This document shows, in pieces, positions 35,565-44,093 of a DNA stretch of 64,000 bases; position 1 is the stretch's first letter; each line of letters starts with the position of its first letter. The stretch is taken from contig JAFDWO010000016.1 in the NCBI GenBank assembly GCA_018268415.1, positions 27,202-91,201 on the forward strand, read 5' to 3'. Source of the stretch: Actinomycetota bacterium (GTDB lineage Bacteria; Actinomycetota; Thermoleophilia; Solirubrobacterales; 70-9). The notes below the pieces were generated by a model. That model was not told the origin of the DNA. It searched no databases and saw only the letters and a list, made by a program, of their open reading frames with translations. The translations under genes were made by a program, and so were the position numbers.

Positions 35565-37090
35565 GCTTCAGCCCGGTCAGCCTGCGGTCGGTCGCCGACC
35601 TGCTCCGCGAGGGCGTCGCCGCCCATCCCGATCGCACCCTGTTGGTCAACGAGGACCGCGGGGGGGAGGTGACCTCGTTCACCTGGCGCGAGGTCCTCGA
35701 ACACGCGGGCGGCGTGGCCGCGAGGCTGGCCGCTGCCGGCGCCGAGGCCGGTGACCGCATCCACCTCCACCTCGCCAACCGGCCCGAGTTCCTCTTTGCC
35801 TGGTTCGGCGCTGCCCTTGCCGGCTACAGCATCGTCCCCACCAACACCGGGGCGACGCCGGAGGAAATCGCCTTCATCACCGGCCACGCCGAAACCCGGA
35901 TCAGCATCACCGAGGAGACCTACCTGGCCACGGTCGAGGCGGTGCACGGCGACGCGGGCGTCCCCGTCCTCTGCTGCGAGCGCGACGACCTGCTCGGCGC
36001 CACCGCGGCGGACCCCGGCGCCTCGATCCGTCCCGAGGACGAGCTGGGGATCATCTACACCTCCGGCACCACCTCGCGGCCGAAGGGGGCGGTGGTGACC
36101 AACGCCAACTACCTGTTCGTCGGCGAGGTATACGCGAAAGCGGTGGCGCTGACGCCGGCCGACCGGCTGCTCGTCGCCCTGCCGCTCTTCCACGCCAACG
36201 CCCAGTACTACTCGACCATGGGGGCGTTGACGGCGCGGGCGACGATCGTCCTCGTGCCGCGCTTCAGCGCCAGCCGTTACGTCCTCCAGTGCGCCGCCCA
36301 CGGGGCCACCGTCGGCAGCCTCTTCTCGGCGCCGATCCGGATGATCCTCGCCCAGGACGCCGCCGCCCGCACCCGCGATCATCAGCTGCGCGCGGTCTTT
36401 TTTGCCCAGAACCTGAGCGACGCCGAGCTCGACCAGTGGGAGCGCGAGGTCGGCGCGCCGCTGCTGCAGATGTACGGGATGACGGAGACGATCGGGCCGC
36501 CGCTGATGAACCCGATCTGGGGCCGCTCCAAGTACGACACCGTCGGCCGCGTCACCCTCGGCTACACCTGCCGCGTGGTCGACGAGGAAGGCCACGACGT
36601 CGAGCCTGGGAAGCGCGGCGAGCTACTGGTCGGGGGCGTCCCCGGCGTCTCGCTGATCGCCGGCTACCTCCACGATGAGGCGGCGACCGCGGCGGCGATG
36701 CGCGACGGCTGGCTGCATACCGGCGACGTTGTCGCGGTCGACGAGGACGGCTACTTCGCCTTCGTCGACCGCAACAAGGACATGATCAAGCGGGCCGGGG
36801 AGAACGTCGCCGCGAGCGAGGTCGAGGCGGTCCTGCTCGACCATCCCGACGTCGCCGAGACGGCGGTGGTGGGCGTGCCCGACGCGATGCGCGAGGAAGC
36901 GATCATCGCCTTCGTCGTCCCCCGCGGCGAAGGGGCGACGGAGGGCGAGCTGCTCGAATGGTGCGCCGCGCGGCTGGCGAAGTTCCGGGTCCCGAGCGAG
37001 GTGGCGACGGTCAACGAGCTGCCGCGCACCCCGGTCGGGAAGATCCAGAAGCACCTGCTGCGCGCCGGTTACCTCGACTCAAGAGGCTGA
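35561..37090 (+). CDS. AMP-dependent acyl-CoA synthetase/ligase (2)
   Basis: 509 residues from GTG at 35561 (GTGA overlap with FAH). Motifs: IYTSGTTSRPKGAVV, QMYGMTETIGPP, GWLHTGDV, DRNKDMIKRAGENV and the C-terminal catalytic Lys in RTPVGKIQKHLL. It activates an organic acid with ATP and CoA. Its last 12 bp overlap the convergent FAD hydroxylase. It is only distantly similar to the ligase at 20.96 kb, so the substrates probably differ. Confidence 0.92.
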   Translation: MSFSPVSLRSVADLLREGVAAHPDRTLLVNEDRGGEVTSFTWREVLEHAGGVAARLAAAGAEAGDRIHLHLANRPEFLFAWFGAALAGYSIVPTNTGATPEEIAFITGHAETRISITEETYLATVEAVHGDAGVPVLCCERDDLLGATAADPGASIRPEDELGIIYTSGTTSRPKGAVVTNANYLFVGEVYAKAVALTPADRLLVALPLFHANAQYYSTMGALTARATIVLVPRFSASRYVLQCAAHGATVGSLFSAPIRMILAQDAAARTRDHQLRAVFFAQNLSDAELDQWEREVGAPLLQMYGMTETIGPPLMNPIWGRSKYDTVGRVTLGYTCRVVDEEGHDVEPGKRGELLVGGVPGVSLIAGYLHDEAATAAAMRDGWLHTGDVVAVDEDGYFAFVDRNKDMIKRAGENVAASEVEAVLLDHPDVAETAVVGVPDAMREEAIIAFVVPRGEGATEGELLEWCAARLAKFRVPSEVATVNELPRTPVGKIQKHLLRAGYLDSRG

Positions 37091-38584
37091 GACCGGCGCG
37101 TTCAGCGAGGCGCCGAGCCTGCCGACGAGGTCATCGAGCTCGGCCGCCGTGGTGGCCGAGCCGAAGATGTAGCGGTCCGGCCTGATCAGCACCGCGGCGG
37201 TGTCGAGGTTCGCGGTCCAGGCGCGCATCTCCGGTGGGTACTGGTCGAGCACCTCGACGTTCAGCCGTCCGAGCAGTTGCGTCGTCTCGGGGTCGATCGC
37301 GCCGACGACGGCTGGATCGCCGACCAGGGCGAAGCGGTAGCCGACGACGTCGTCCATCAGCTCGCCGCCCTCCAGCCGCGGCTGGGCGCTGGCCCGGCCG
37401 GCCGCTTCGTCGGAATCGTCGGCACGGACGCCGGGACCCATGCGCGGCCGCACCGGCTCCACTTCGCTGACCTCGTGCTCGCCCGCCGTCGCGCCGGCCG
37501 GCGTCTCCATCGACTCGATCTCGTTGGCCATGCCGGCCGCCAGCACCGTGTAGGTCGTGACGTGCGGTTTGCGCTCGCTCTCGTAGGTGTCGAGCAGCTC
37601 GGGCGGCGATTCGCCGCGCACCACCCGGCCGAGCTTCCAGCCGAGGTTGGTCGCGTCACGGATGCCCGAGCACGCCCCTTGTCCGAGGTGGGGCGGCATC
37701 GTGTGGGCCGCGTCGCCGGCGAGGAGGACCCGGCCGACCCGCCATGGGTCGGCGGTCAGCGAACGCCATTCGTAGACGTCGGAGCGGAGGATCCGATACT
37801 CGTGCGGGGCCAGGTAGGGCTCGATCAGCTCGTAGGCGTGCTCGGAGCGTTCGAAGGTGGCGGCGTCATCGTCGGGCCGCAGCATCTCCTCGAAGCGGAG
37901 GCGGGGCTCGGCCGTCATCAGGTAGGTGAAGGGGTTGCGGATCCCCCCGCGGATGAAGGCGTCGCGGCCCGGCAGGCGCTCCGTTCCGACCAGCGGATGG
38001 ATGTCCACGATCAGCTGCCGGTGAGTCGCCTGATGGTCGAACTGGGAGGCGCCGATCAGCTTGCGGACCGGCGAGTTGGCGCCGTCGGAGCCGACGACGA
38101 AGGAGGCCTTGAAGGTGGTCTCCGCGGAGGTCGAGGTCTCGCGTACGGTGACGTCGACGTCGTCGCCGGAGTCCTCGAGCCCGACGATGGTCCAGCCGTA
38201 GTAGGTGCTGGTGTTCGGGTCCTCCTCGGTGTAGCCGCGATTGATCGCCTCCCAATCGGGCTGGTAGAACTGGTAGTCGGAAGCCCAGCCCTGCTCGGTC
38301 ACTCCCTGGCTCCAGACGAACTCTTTGACGATCCGCCAGTCGGCGTCGTAGAAGCGGTAGGTGGCGGTTGGGGTGAAGCCCTTCTCCAGGTCCTGCAGTC
38401 CGATCGTCTGGAAGGCACGCACCGTCTCGTCGTCCAGGTGGGTGGCGCGGGGGAAGCCGATCGGGATGCGGGAGCGGTCGACGGCCGCCACGCTCAGCCC
38501 TTCCATTGCCAACAGCCGCGCAAGCATCAATCCAGTCGTGCCGCAACCGATGATTGCGACGTCGACCCGGGAGCCCTCCGTCAT
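37079..38584 (-). CDS. FAD-dependent hydroxylase, PheA/MhpA class (3)
   Basis: 501 residues from ATG at 38584 behind AGGAAGGA. FAD fold VAIIGCGTTGLMLAR (G13-G18), DG motif VVGSDGANSPVRK, GD motif LAGDAAHTMPPHLGQGACSG, and the C-terminal RPDRYIFGSATTA. It is the close paralogue of the gene at 30.6 kb. A TACAAT-like -10 (minus strand, about 38627-38632) in the 55-bp gap after the next hydroxylase suggests its own promoter. Confidence 0.91.
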   Translation of the reverse strand: MTEGSRVDVAIIGCGTTGLMLARLLAMEGLSVAAVDRSRIPIGFPRATHLDDETVRAFQTIGLQDLEKGFTPTATYRFYDADWRIVKEFVWSQGVTEQGWASDYQFYQPDWEAINRGYTEEDPNTSTYYGWTIVGLEDSGDDVDVTVRETSTSAETTFKASFVVGSDGANSPVRKLIGASQFDHQATHRQLIVDIHPLVGTERLPGRDAFIRGGIRNPFTYLMTAEPRLRFEEMLRPDDDAATFERSEHAYELIEPYLAPHEYRILRSDVYEWRSLTADPWRVGRVLLAGDAAHTMPPHLGQGACSGIRDATNLGWKLGRVVRGESPPELLDTYESERKPHVTTYTVLAAGMANEIESMETPAGATAGEHEVSEVEPVRPRMGPGVRADDSDEAAGRASAQPRLEGGELMDDVVGYRFALVGDPAVVGAIDPETTQLLGRLNVEVLDQYPPEMRAWTANLDTAAVLIRPDRYIFGSATTAAELDDLVGRLGASLNAPVSAS

Positions 38585-38639
38585 CCTCGTTCCGTCCTTC
38601 CTATCCCCATTTACAAGGCGATGCAAGATCGATTGTATG

Positions 38640-40160
38640 TCATCTGGCGGGATCGAGCGCGGGGGCGGCGCTCCCCGGCACCAGCTCCACCAGACGCCCC
38701 AGATCTTCGCCTGAATCGGCGACCCCGAGCAGGTATTTGTCGGGCCGCAGCAGCACTCCGCGGGCGCCGACGGCAGCGAGTGCGGTCCGCGTCTCGGGGC
38801 TCGCGTCGCCGAGGATCGCCACCCCGGCGTCGCGGCAGCGCTCCCGTAGCCCCGGCGCGAGCGACGCGACCAACTCCGGCAGGGCGAGGATCGTGAACTG
38901 CTCGCCGACCGCGTCGTCGAGCAGGCGGCCGTCGGCCAGCCGCGGCTGGGCAAAGAGCGTTCCCAGCGGCGCCTCGGCGGTGGCGGGGAGGAGGCCCGGA
39001 CCGAGTTGGGGGAACGGCGTGTGCAGCGCGCCGCCGCCGTCGGCGAGCATCTCGGCGTCGCGTTTCGCCGCCACCTCGGGGTCGATGGTCTGGATGATCC
39101 CGCTGACCCGGTCGGAGAGCTCGATCAGCTCCCGGACGTGGGGGGAGCGCTCGCTGCCGTAGGTGTCGAGGAGCTCTTCCGGGGCGCGACCGTCGAGCAC
39201 CGCGGCGAGCTTCCAGGCGAGGTTGCGGACGTCGCGGAGGCCCGAGCAGAGGCCCTGCCCGAGGAAGGGCGGCATCAGGTGGGCGGCGTCGCCTGCCAGC
39301 AGCAGCCGGCCGTTGCGCCAGCGGTCGGCGAGCAGCGAGTGGAAGGTGTAGGAGACGGCCCGGTAGATCTCGGCGTCGTCGGGGCCGAGCCAGGGGGCGA
39401 GCAGCTCCCAGACCTTCGCCGGCGCGTCCATCGTCGCCGGGTCCTCGTCGGGCATCACCATGAACTCCCAGCGGCGCCGGTTGCCGACGTTGCGGATGTA
39501 GGTGATCGGGCGGCGCGGGTCGCAATAGTGGACCATCTCGTCGGGCAGGGAGTCGACCGCGCGGGTCAGGGTGAGGTCGACGACGACCCAGCCCTGGCTT
39601 GCGGCGAGCGACTCGAATTTGGCACCGACGGCCGCCCGCACGGTCGAGCGGGCGCCGTCGCAGCCGACCACGTAGCGGGCGTCGCACTCCACCGCCGCGC
39701 CGCTGCGCCGGTCGCGAGCGCGGACGATCACCGAGTCCGCGGCCGCCTCCACCGCCTCCACCTCGTGTTCGAGGTGGACCGCGACGCCGGCGAGCGAGTC
39801 GACGTACTCGCGGACGATCCGGTCGACCTCGGGCTGGTGCCACATATAGAGGCGCCGGTAGCCGTTCGGTCCGGGCTCGCCCGCGGGCCAGTTCAGGAGG
39901 ACCTGGTCGTCACGGTTGACGAAGCGCATCGTGCCGGGGACCCGGGTGCCCTCCTCGAGCCCGGCGATGATCGTCTGCGCCAGCCCGAGGCGCTGGAAGA
40001 AGCGGAGGCTCTCGTCGTCGGTCCCGCCCGTGCGAGCGCGCTCGAAGACGTAACGGTCGCGCTCGAAGACGGCGACCGTGATGCCGGCCCGGCCGAGGTA
40101 GGCGGCCAATGCTTGGCCGACCGGCCCGTAGCCGACGATCGCGACATCGCAGCTTTTCAC
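38640..40160 (-). CDS. FAD-dependent hydroxylase, MhpA-like (4)
   Basis: 506 residues, GTG start with AGGGGGT upstream. FAD fold VAIVGYGPVGQALAAYLGRAG (split: GYGPVGQALAA), YVVGCDGARSTVRA, FERARTGGTDDESLRFFQ, GD motif AGDAAHLMPPFLGQGLCSGL and the thioredoxin-like end RPDKYLLGVADSG. The order and blocks match 3-(3-hydroxyphenyl)propionate hydroxylase MhpA. It is divergent from the nitroreductase gene, sharing a 66-bp spacer. Confidence 0.9.
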   Translation of the reverse strand: MKSCDVAIVGYGPVGQALAAYLGRAGITVAVFERDRYVFERARTGGTDDESLRFFQRLGLAQTIIAGLEEGTRVPGTMRFVNRDDQVLLNWPAGEPGPNGYRRLYMWHQPEVDRIVREYVDSLAGVAVHLEHEVEAVEAAADSVIVRARDRRSGAAVECDARYVVGCDGARSTVRAAVGAKFESLAASQGWVVVDLTLTRAVDSLPDEMVHYCDPRRPITYIRNVGNRRRWEFMVMPDEDPATMDAPAKVWELLAPWLGPDDAEIYRAVSYTFHSLLADRWRNGRLLLAGDAAHLMPPFLGQGLCSGLRDVRNLAWKLAAVLDGRAPEELLDTYGSERSPHVRELIELSDRVSGIIQTIDPEVAAKRDAEMLADGGGALHTPFPQLGPGLLPATAEAPLGTLFAQPRLADGRLLDDAVGEQFTILALPELVASLAPGLRERCRDAGVAILGDASPETRTALAAVGARGVLLRPDKYLLGVADSGEDLGRLVELVPGSAAPALDPAR

Positions 40161-40216
40161 CTTGACTTACCCCCTCGGTCGTACCCGCAGCCCTGACCAG
40201 CCACCCGGTAGGGTCG

Positions 40217-40226
40217 CATATTATAT
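40217..40226 (+). promoter_or_regulatory. AT-rich box abutting the nitroreductase start
   Basis: CATATTATAT runs directly into the ATG at 40227. No ribosome site exists, so if it is the -10 the transcript would begin at or next to the ATG (leaderless). Confidence 0.5.
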
Positions 40227-40814
40227 ATGAGAATTGACAGACAGGCCGAGGAACAGCTCTTCACCGCGGCGCGGACCGCGAAATCGTTCAGCGACGAGCC
40301 CGTCTCCGACGCGCAGTTGCGGGCGATCGCCGAGCTGGTCCGGTGGCCGCCGACGATGGCGAACAGCCAGCCGCTGCGGGTCGCGTTCATCCGCTCTCCA
40401 CGGGCTCGCGAGCGCCTGATTCCGCTGCTCACCGCGCCCAACCGCCCGAAGACGGCCTCGGCGCCGGTCGCCGCGATCCTCGCCGTCGACCTCGAGTTCC
40501 ACGAGCACATCCCGCGCCTCTATCCGCACGGCGCGCACCTGCGCGATCGCTTCTGTGCCGACGCCGCGGGTGGTGAGCGTGCGGCGACGTTCAGCGGTGC
40601 GATGCAGGCGGGCTACTTCATCCTCGCGGCGCGTGCCGTCGGCCTTGCCGCGGGTCCGATGTTGGGCTTCGACCAGGTGGCCGTCGATGCGGAGTTCTTT
40701 CCCGATCGCCCCTGGAAGTCGATCTTGGTGGTCAACCTCGGCAGGCCGGGCGAGCGGCCATGGCGAGAGCGCCTGCCTCGGCTCGATCACGACGAGTTCG
40801 TCGAGCACCACTGA
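40227..40814 (+). CDS. Nitroreductase-family protein, RutE/malonic semialdehyde reductase-like
   Basis: 195 residues, the length of RutE/HadB-type nitroreductases. LFTAARTAKSFSDEPVS and LLTAPNRPKTASAPVAAI at the N-terminal half and AGYFILAARAVGLAAGPM in the centre follow that branch, which uses FMN and NAD(P)H to reduce malonic semialdehyde or enals. The ATG has no Shine-Dalgarno and follows an AT-rich box directly. Together with MmsA at 53 kb it could handle 3-carbon semialdehydes (inference). Confidence 0.83.
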   Translation: MRIDRQAEEQLFTAARTAKSFSDEPVSDAQLRAIAELVRWPPTMANSQPLRVAFIRSPRARERLIPLLTAPNRPKTASAPVAAILAVDLEFHEHIPRLYPHGAHLRDRFCADAAGGERAATFSGAMQAGYFILAARAVGLAAGPMLGFDQVAVDAEFFPDRPWKSILVVNLGRPGERPWRERLPRLDHDEFVEHH

Positions 40815-40831
40815 GTCGGGCCTCGTCCAAA

Positions 40832-40848
40832 GTTTGTACATCATGTAT
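40832..40848 (+). promoter_or_regulatory. Shared 13-mer and palindrome upstream of binding protein 1
   Basis: GTTTGTACATCAT (40832-40844) also occurs, on the other strand, upstream of the paralogous binding protein (60779-60791). It includes the palindrome TACAT-C-ATGTA (40837-40847). It is probably a common operator or promoter part. Confidence 0.6.
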
Positions 40849-40967
40849 GGTGTGCTAGCCCCCATGGGGGAGAGGAAGTCGGAGCCTGGGTTGAGCTCCG
40901 TTGACCGCTGCGCGGCTGCTGCCCCAGCGTTGTTTCGGGATCCGCAAGGAAAGAAGAGGAGAAACCA

Positions 40968-42152
40968 ATGGGAAGTAAGAAGACGCCTGGTGTGCTGATC
41001 GGACTGATCCTGATCGTGGCCACCGCCGTCGCCCTCGCCGGCTGTGGTGGCAGTAGCGGTTCATCGGGCTCGAGCAGCGAACCCAAGGGCGGCGAAGGCT
41101 CCGGCGGCGAAGCCAAGGAAGCGAGTGCCGGCGGTACCGACAACGTCGCCGCGGCGAAAAAGGTCCTCGCGCCTTACATCGGTCAGTACTACCCCGAATT
41201 CCCGGTCGAAGAACCGCTGAAGGAAAAGCCGTCCCCGGACGTCCAGATCAGCGCGATGCAGGAGTCGAGCGCGATCGGCGGCCTGCTGGTCGAACTGATG
41301 GAAGGGGCGGCGAAGACGGCCGGCGTGAAGCTCACCGCCGTCAAGGCCGGCGCCACGGCCTCCACCGCGCAGGCGGCTGCCGAAACGGTGGTCAGCCAGA
41401 ACCCCGACGGGTTCTACCTGCCGCCCTTCGAACCGAGCACGATCGGCCCCCAGCTCGAACAGATGGAGGAAAACGAAATCCCGGTCGTGATGTCCGGCGG
41501 GCCCGCGGAAGCCGAAAACTACCCGGCGATCGTCGCCAACCTGGTGCCGCCGTCGCAGGACGAATCCTACGGCGAGATCATGGCGGCTTGGGCCGTCATG
41601 AAACATGGCGCCGAAGCCCATCCGGTCCTGATCGAACATCCCGAACTCGCGTTCTCGAAGGCGATCAAAGCGGGCTTCGAATCGGGGATGAAGGAATTCT
41701 GCCCGGAATGCAAGTTCGAGATCCTGCCGATCACCGCGGAAGAAGTCAGCCAGTCGGCGAACAAGATCGTCAGCGAGCTGCAGGCCAAGCCCGACATAAA
41801 CCAGATCGTCGCGATCAGCGATTTCGTGGCCGGCCTGCCCGCTGCTCAGAAGGCCGCCGGTCTCGAAGTCGGGACCTTCGTCTACCCGGGCGAACCGCAG
41901 ACGTTCGAAGCGATCAAGAACGGTGAAATCGAAGCGGCCCTGGCCGCCGGTCTCGGCACCCAGTCCTACACGGTGATGGACATCCTGCTGCGCGAAATCC
42001 AGGGACAGCCCCTGACCCCCGCCGAGAAAAAAGGCTGGCAGCCGATGCAGATCCTGGAAAAGAAGGACATCACCTTCGACCCCAAATACGGGTGGGAGGC
42101 AGACCCGAACTACATCGAACGATTCGCCAAGTACTGGCACGTCGAAAAATAG
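40968..42152 (+). CDS. Sugar-type ABC substrate-binding lipoprotein (1)
   Basis: 394 residues. The signal ends in the lipobox VALAGC (Cys at about residue 26), followed by a Gly/Ser linker, so it is anchored outside the membrane. The rest is a type I periplasmic-binding fold of the RbsB/Peripla_BP_4 kind (DGFYLPPFEPSTIGPQL, INQIVAISDFVAGLP, VYPGEPQTFEAIKNGE). A GAGGAG site precedes the ATG. Glu codons are almost all GAA, unlike the neighbours. It is the likely partner of the RbsA/RbsC genes at 44-46.7 kb. A GC hairpin follows. Confidence 0.92.
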   Translation: MGSKKTPGVLIGLILIVATAVALAGCGGSSGSSGSSSEPKGGEGSGGEAKEASAGGTDNVAAAKKVLAPYIGQYYPEFPVEEPLKEKPSPDVQISAMQESSAIGGLLVELMEGAAKTAGVKLTAVKAGATASTAQAAAETVVSQNPDGFYLPPFEPSTIGPQLEQMEENEIPVVMSGGPAEAENYPAIVANLVPPSQDESYGEIMAAWAVMKHGAEAHPVLIEHPELAFSKAIKAGFESGMKEFCPECKFEILPITAEEVSQSANKIVSELQAKPDINQIVAISDFVAGLPAAQKAAGLEVGTFVYPGEPQTFEAIKNGEIEAALAAGLGTQSYTVMDILLREIQGQPLTPAEKKGWQPMQILEKKDITFDPKYGWEADPNYIERFAKYWHVEK

Positions 42153-42204
42153 GCTCGAAGGCGTTTGACGCGTTTGACGTCGGGCGCGTCTGACGCGTCG
42201 GGGA

Positions 42205-42232
42205 GGCCGGGGTGGCCTCGGCCACCCCGGCC
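42205..42232 (+). terminator. GC-rich stem-loop after binding protein 1
   Basis: A 12-bp perfect stem (GGCCGGGGTGGC, 42205-42216, with 42221-42232) and CTCG loop, 53 bp past the stop. Probable terminator. Confidence 0.65.
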
Positions 42233-42274
42233 TTCCGAGGTGCGGTGCGGGGGGCGTGGCGGCGGGGCGGCGCG

Positions 42275-42414
42275 GTCCCGGCCCCCGCGCCCGTCCGAGG
42301 TGCGTCCCGACCTCGGCCCGTGCGCCCGTTCGAGATGCCGCCCGACCCCGACCCCTGCGGTCGTCCAAGTTGCCACTCGACCCCGGCCCCGCACCCGTCC
42401 GAGGTGCGTCCCGG
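42275..42414 (+). repeat. Degenerate 35-bp tandem repeat, four units
   Basis: Units aligned on CGTCCGAGGTGCGTCCCGA begin at 42292, 42327, 42362 and 42396, giving periods of 35, 35 and 34 bp. The first and last are identical over 18 bases and the middle two are diverged. It is part of the gene-free stretch 42153-43183, where I see no convincing coding region. Confidence 0.65.
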
Positions 42415-42465
42415 GCGCCTCATGGCGCTCCTGGCAGGCTGTGACCGCCATGAGGCGCCCGGGAC
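42408..42465. repeat. Hairpin with 20-bp stem and conserved-loop motif
   Basis: Arms 42408-42427 and 42446-42465 (core CCCGGGCGCCTCATGGCG) are perfectly complementary. The 18-base loop contains CTGGCAGGCTGT, the same 12-mer found in the loop of the 52-bp hairpin at 63.88 kb and, reversed, at 42.88 kb, although the stems are unrelated. Confidence 0.7.
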
Positions 42466-42687
42466 GGGAGGGGGTCGTGGGGAAGGCGGGTACGGGGACG
42501 GGAGGAGGTCGCGAAAGACGACACAGGGATGAGGGGGGGGACACAGGGACGGCATGAGGTCGGACTCACGTGACGGGTCCGTGCGGGAGAGGCCACACCC
42601 CGCCCCGATCGGTGACGAAGACGCCGGGAACGTCACCCTTTCCGCAATCTTCGGTCAGTTCTCGGGCCGGAAAAGAGGGCCCGGGGA

Positions 42688-42737
42688 CGCGTTCCGTACT
42701 TTGACCCTCCTATGGCATGGTCAAAGTACGGAACGCG
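42688..42737. repeat. 19-bp perfect palindrome in the gene-free stretch
   Basis: Arms 42688-42706 and 42719-42737 (core GTTCCGTACTTTGACC) with a 12-base loop. It is less GC-rich than the surroundings. It could be a terminator, a transcript-processing site or a protein-binding dyad. Confidence 0.65.
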
Positions 42738-42878
42738 CCCGTGACGGTTGGACAACACGGGAGGAAGGGTGGAGTTCCCTACGTCTCCGTGACGGGGTCC
42801 GGTCCGGTGGCGGATCCGTCACGGATCCGTGGTGCTCCCGTGGATCTCCCGTGGGCCTTCCTCCACCGCTTTCATACC

Positions 42879-42930
42879 CGGCCGTCTCGGCCACGGCCAC
42901 AGCCTGCCAGGGCCGTGGACGAGACGGCCG
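42879..42930 (+). repeat. 52-bp dispersed hairpin repeat, copy 1
   Basis: Stem arms 42879-42898 and 42911-42930 pair over 20 bp with one mismatch around the loop ACAGCCTGCCAG. The whole 52 bp is the exact reverse complement of 63877-63928. It is followed by CATCCCTTTCC / GGGCGACAGCTCGAG units that continue to about 43164. Confidence 0.85.
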
Positions 42931-43164
42931 CATCCCTTTCCGCCACGGGCGACAGCTCGAGGGGCCGGGGCTCTTGCCCCGGCGGGCGACAGCTCGAGAC
43001 GGCTGCATCCCTTTCCCCTCATGGGCGACAGCTCGAGGGGCCGGGGGCCTTTTCCCCGGCCGCGCCCGTTTCCCCCGGCGGCAGCTTGAAAGGTCCTCAT
43101 CCCTCCCGGGCGCCGGCCCCGGGAGCCCCATCCCTTCCCCGCCCGCAATGGCTTGCGAGCGCCC
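42931..43164 (+). repeat. Array of CATCCCTTTCC / GGGCGACAGCTCGAG units
   Basis: Imperfect units recur from 42931: CATCCCTTTCC at 42931 and about 43005, GGGCGACAGCTCGAG at about 42948, 42984 and 43023, and shorter variants up to 43164. Small GC stems (CCGGGGCTCTTGCCCCGG) lie between units. Similar units occur at 15945 and 63811. Confidence 0.6.
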
Positions 43165-43183
43165 AAGCTCTGGAGCGGACCAG

Positions 43184-43927
43184 CTACTCCGAGCTGCCGT
43201 CGCCGAGGCTGGCGGCGACGACCTCGACGGTGTGCTGGAGGTGCGTGACCATTGCCTGCGCGGCCTGCTTCGGCTTGCGGGCGAGGCAGGCCTCGAAGAT
43301 CATGTCGTGCTCGTGTTCGGCCGCGGCGAGGCGGTCGACGAGCTTCGGGAAGATCGCGATGTAGGCGCGCGAGGAGGCGCGCAGTTCGACGATCAGGCGC
43401 GCGAGTCGGGGGCGCCGGGCGGCTTCGTAGATCGTCAGGTGGAACTCGTCGTTGATTTCGCTCGACAGCTTCCAGTCGCCCTTGGCGTTGGCGGCCTCGA
43501 GCCGGGCGAGCTGCGCGCGCATCCGCTCCAGATCGCGGTCGTTGAGGTTGGCGGCCGCCTGTTCGGTGGCCAGGGCCTCGAGCGGGATCCGGATCTCGTA
43601 GAACTCGCGCAGGTCAATGCCACTCGGCTCGAAGACGATGACGCCGCGGTGGGCGTTGCTCTCGATCAGGCCCTCGCGCTCAAGCGCGGCGAAGGCCTCG
43701 CGGACCGGGGTGGTGCTGACCCCGTAGGTCTCGGCGACGTGGGCCTGCCGAAGGCGGCTGCCGGGTGCGAGGCGACCGCCGAGGATTTCATCGCGGAGGC
43801 GACTGGTCACCGCCGCCGTGATCGTGGTCGGCCTCACGCCGAGCTCTACTTTGGCCATTCCGGGGTTGCTCTCGTAGGGGTCGAGGTTTGCGAACTGCTT
43901 ACCACGTAGGTCGACGTTGGCACACAT
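43184..43927 (-). CDS. GntR-family regulator, FCD type (1)
   Basis: 247 residues. The N-terminal winged helix has SRLRDEILGGRLAPGSRL, then QAHVAETYGVSTTPVREAFA (recognition helix) and EREGLIESNAHRGVIVFEP. The C-terminal FCD domain (YEIRIPLEALATE and following) senses small acids via a metal site. The DNA-reading part is nearly identical to GntR-2 at 47.65 kb. The ATG follows TATGATATACT on its strand with no ribosome site, suggesting a leaderless mRNA. It is divergent from the ABC importer operon, a likely target. Confidence 0.92.
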   Translation of the reverse strand: MCANVDLRGKQFANLDPYESNPGMAKVELGVRPTTITAAVTSRLRDEILGGRLAPGSRLRQAHVAETYGVSTTPVREAFAALEREGLIESNAHRGVIVFEPSGIDLREFYEIRIPLEALATEQAAANLNDRDLERMRAQLARLEAANAKGDWKLSSEINDEFHLTIYEAARRPRLARLIVELRASSRAYIAIFPKLVDRLAAAEHEHDMIFEACLARKPKQAAQAMVTHLQHTVEVVAASLGDGSSE

Positions 43928-43940
43928 AGTATATCATACC
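43928..43940 (-). promoter_or_regulatory. AT-rich box at the GntR-1 start
   Basis: On the minus strand GGTATGATATACT precedes the ATG, with TATGAT 5 bases before it. TTGATC lies 18 bp further up as a possible -35. This position would allow autoregulation. Confidence 0.55.
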
Positions 43941-44093
43941 GTCGACATAATTGATTGATCAAGCGGGTTCATCTCCTCCTCCGCGGGTGCCGCACAAGGC
44001 CGGCACCGTGGCCCCAGATTGTATAAGGTGCATAAAGAGCGAAGGTGATCGCCTGGGGCGGCGGTCGCACCGGAGAGGAGAGACGACGAGCCG

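Noticed and set aside
42275..42414. 35-bp periodic repeats as a possible CRISPR array
   Set aside because: The units are contiguous without unique spacers and diverge strongly, and no cas genes are present.
42879..42930. The inverted 52-bp pair as terminal repeats of a transposon
   Set aside because: They are 21 kb apart, no transposase lies between them, and the same units occur singly elsewhere, so a dispersed repeat family fits better.
42554..43909. Long open frame on the plus strand (about 450 codons) across the repeat-rich stretch and GntR-1
   Set aside because: It runs through hairpins and repeats with Arg/Pro/Gly-rich nonsense sequence, then antisense through the well-supported GntR gene; no family pattern and no ribosome site.
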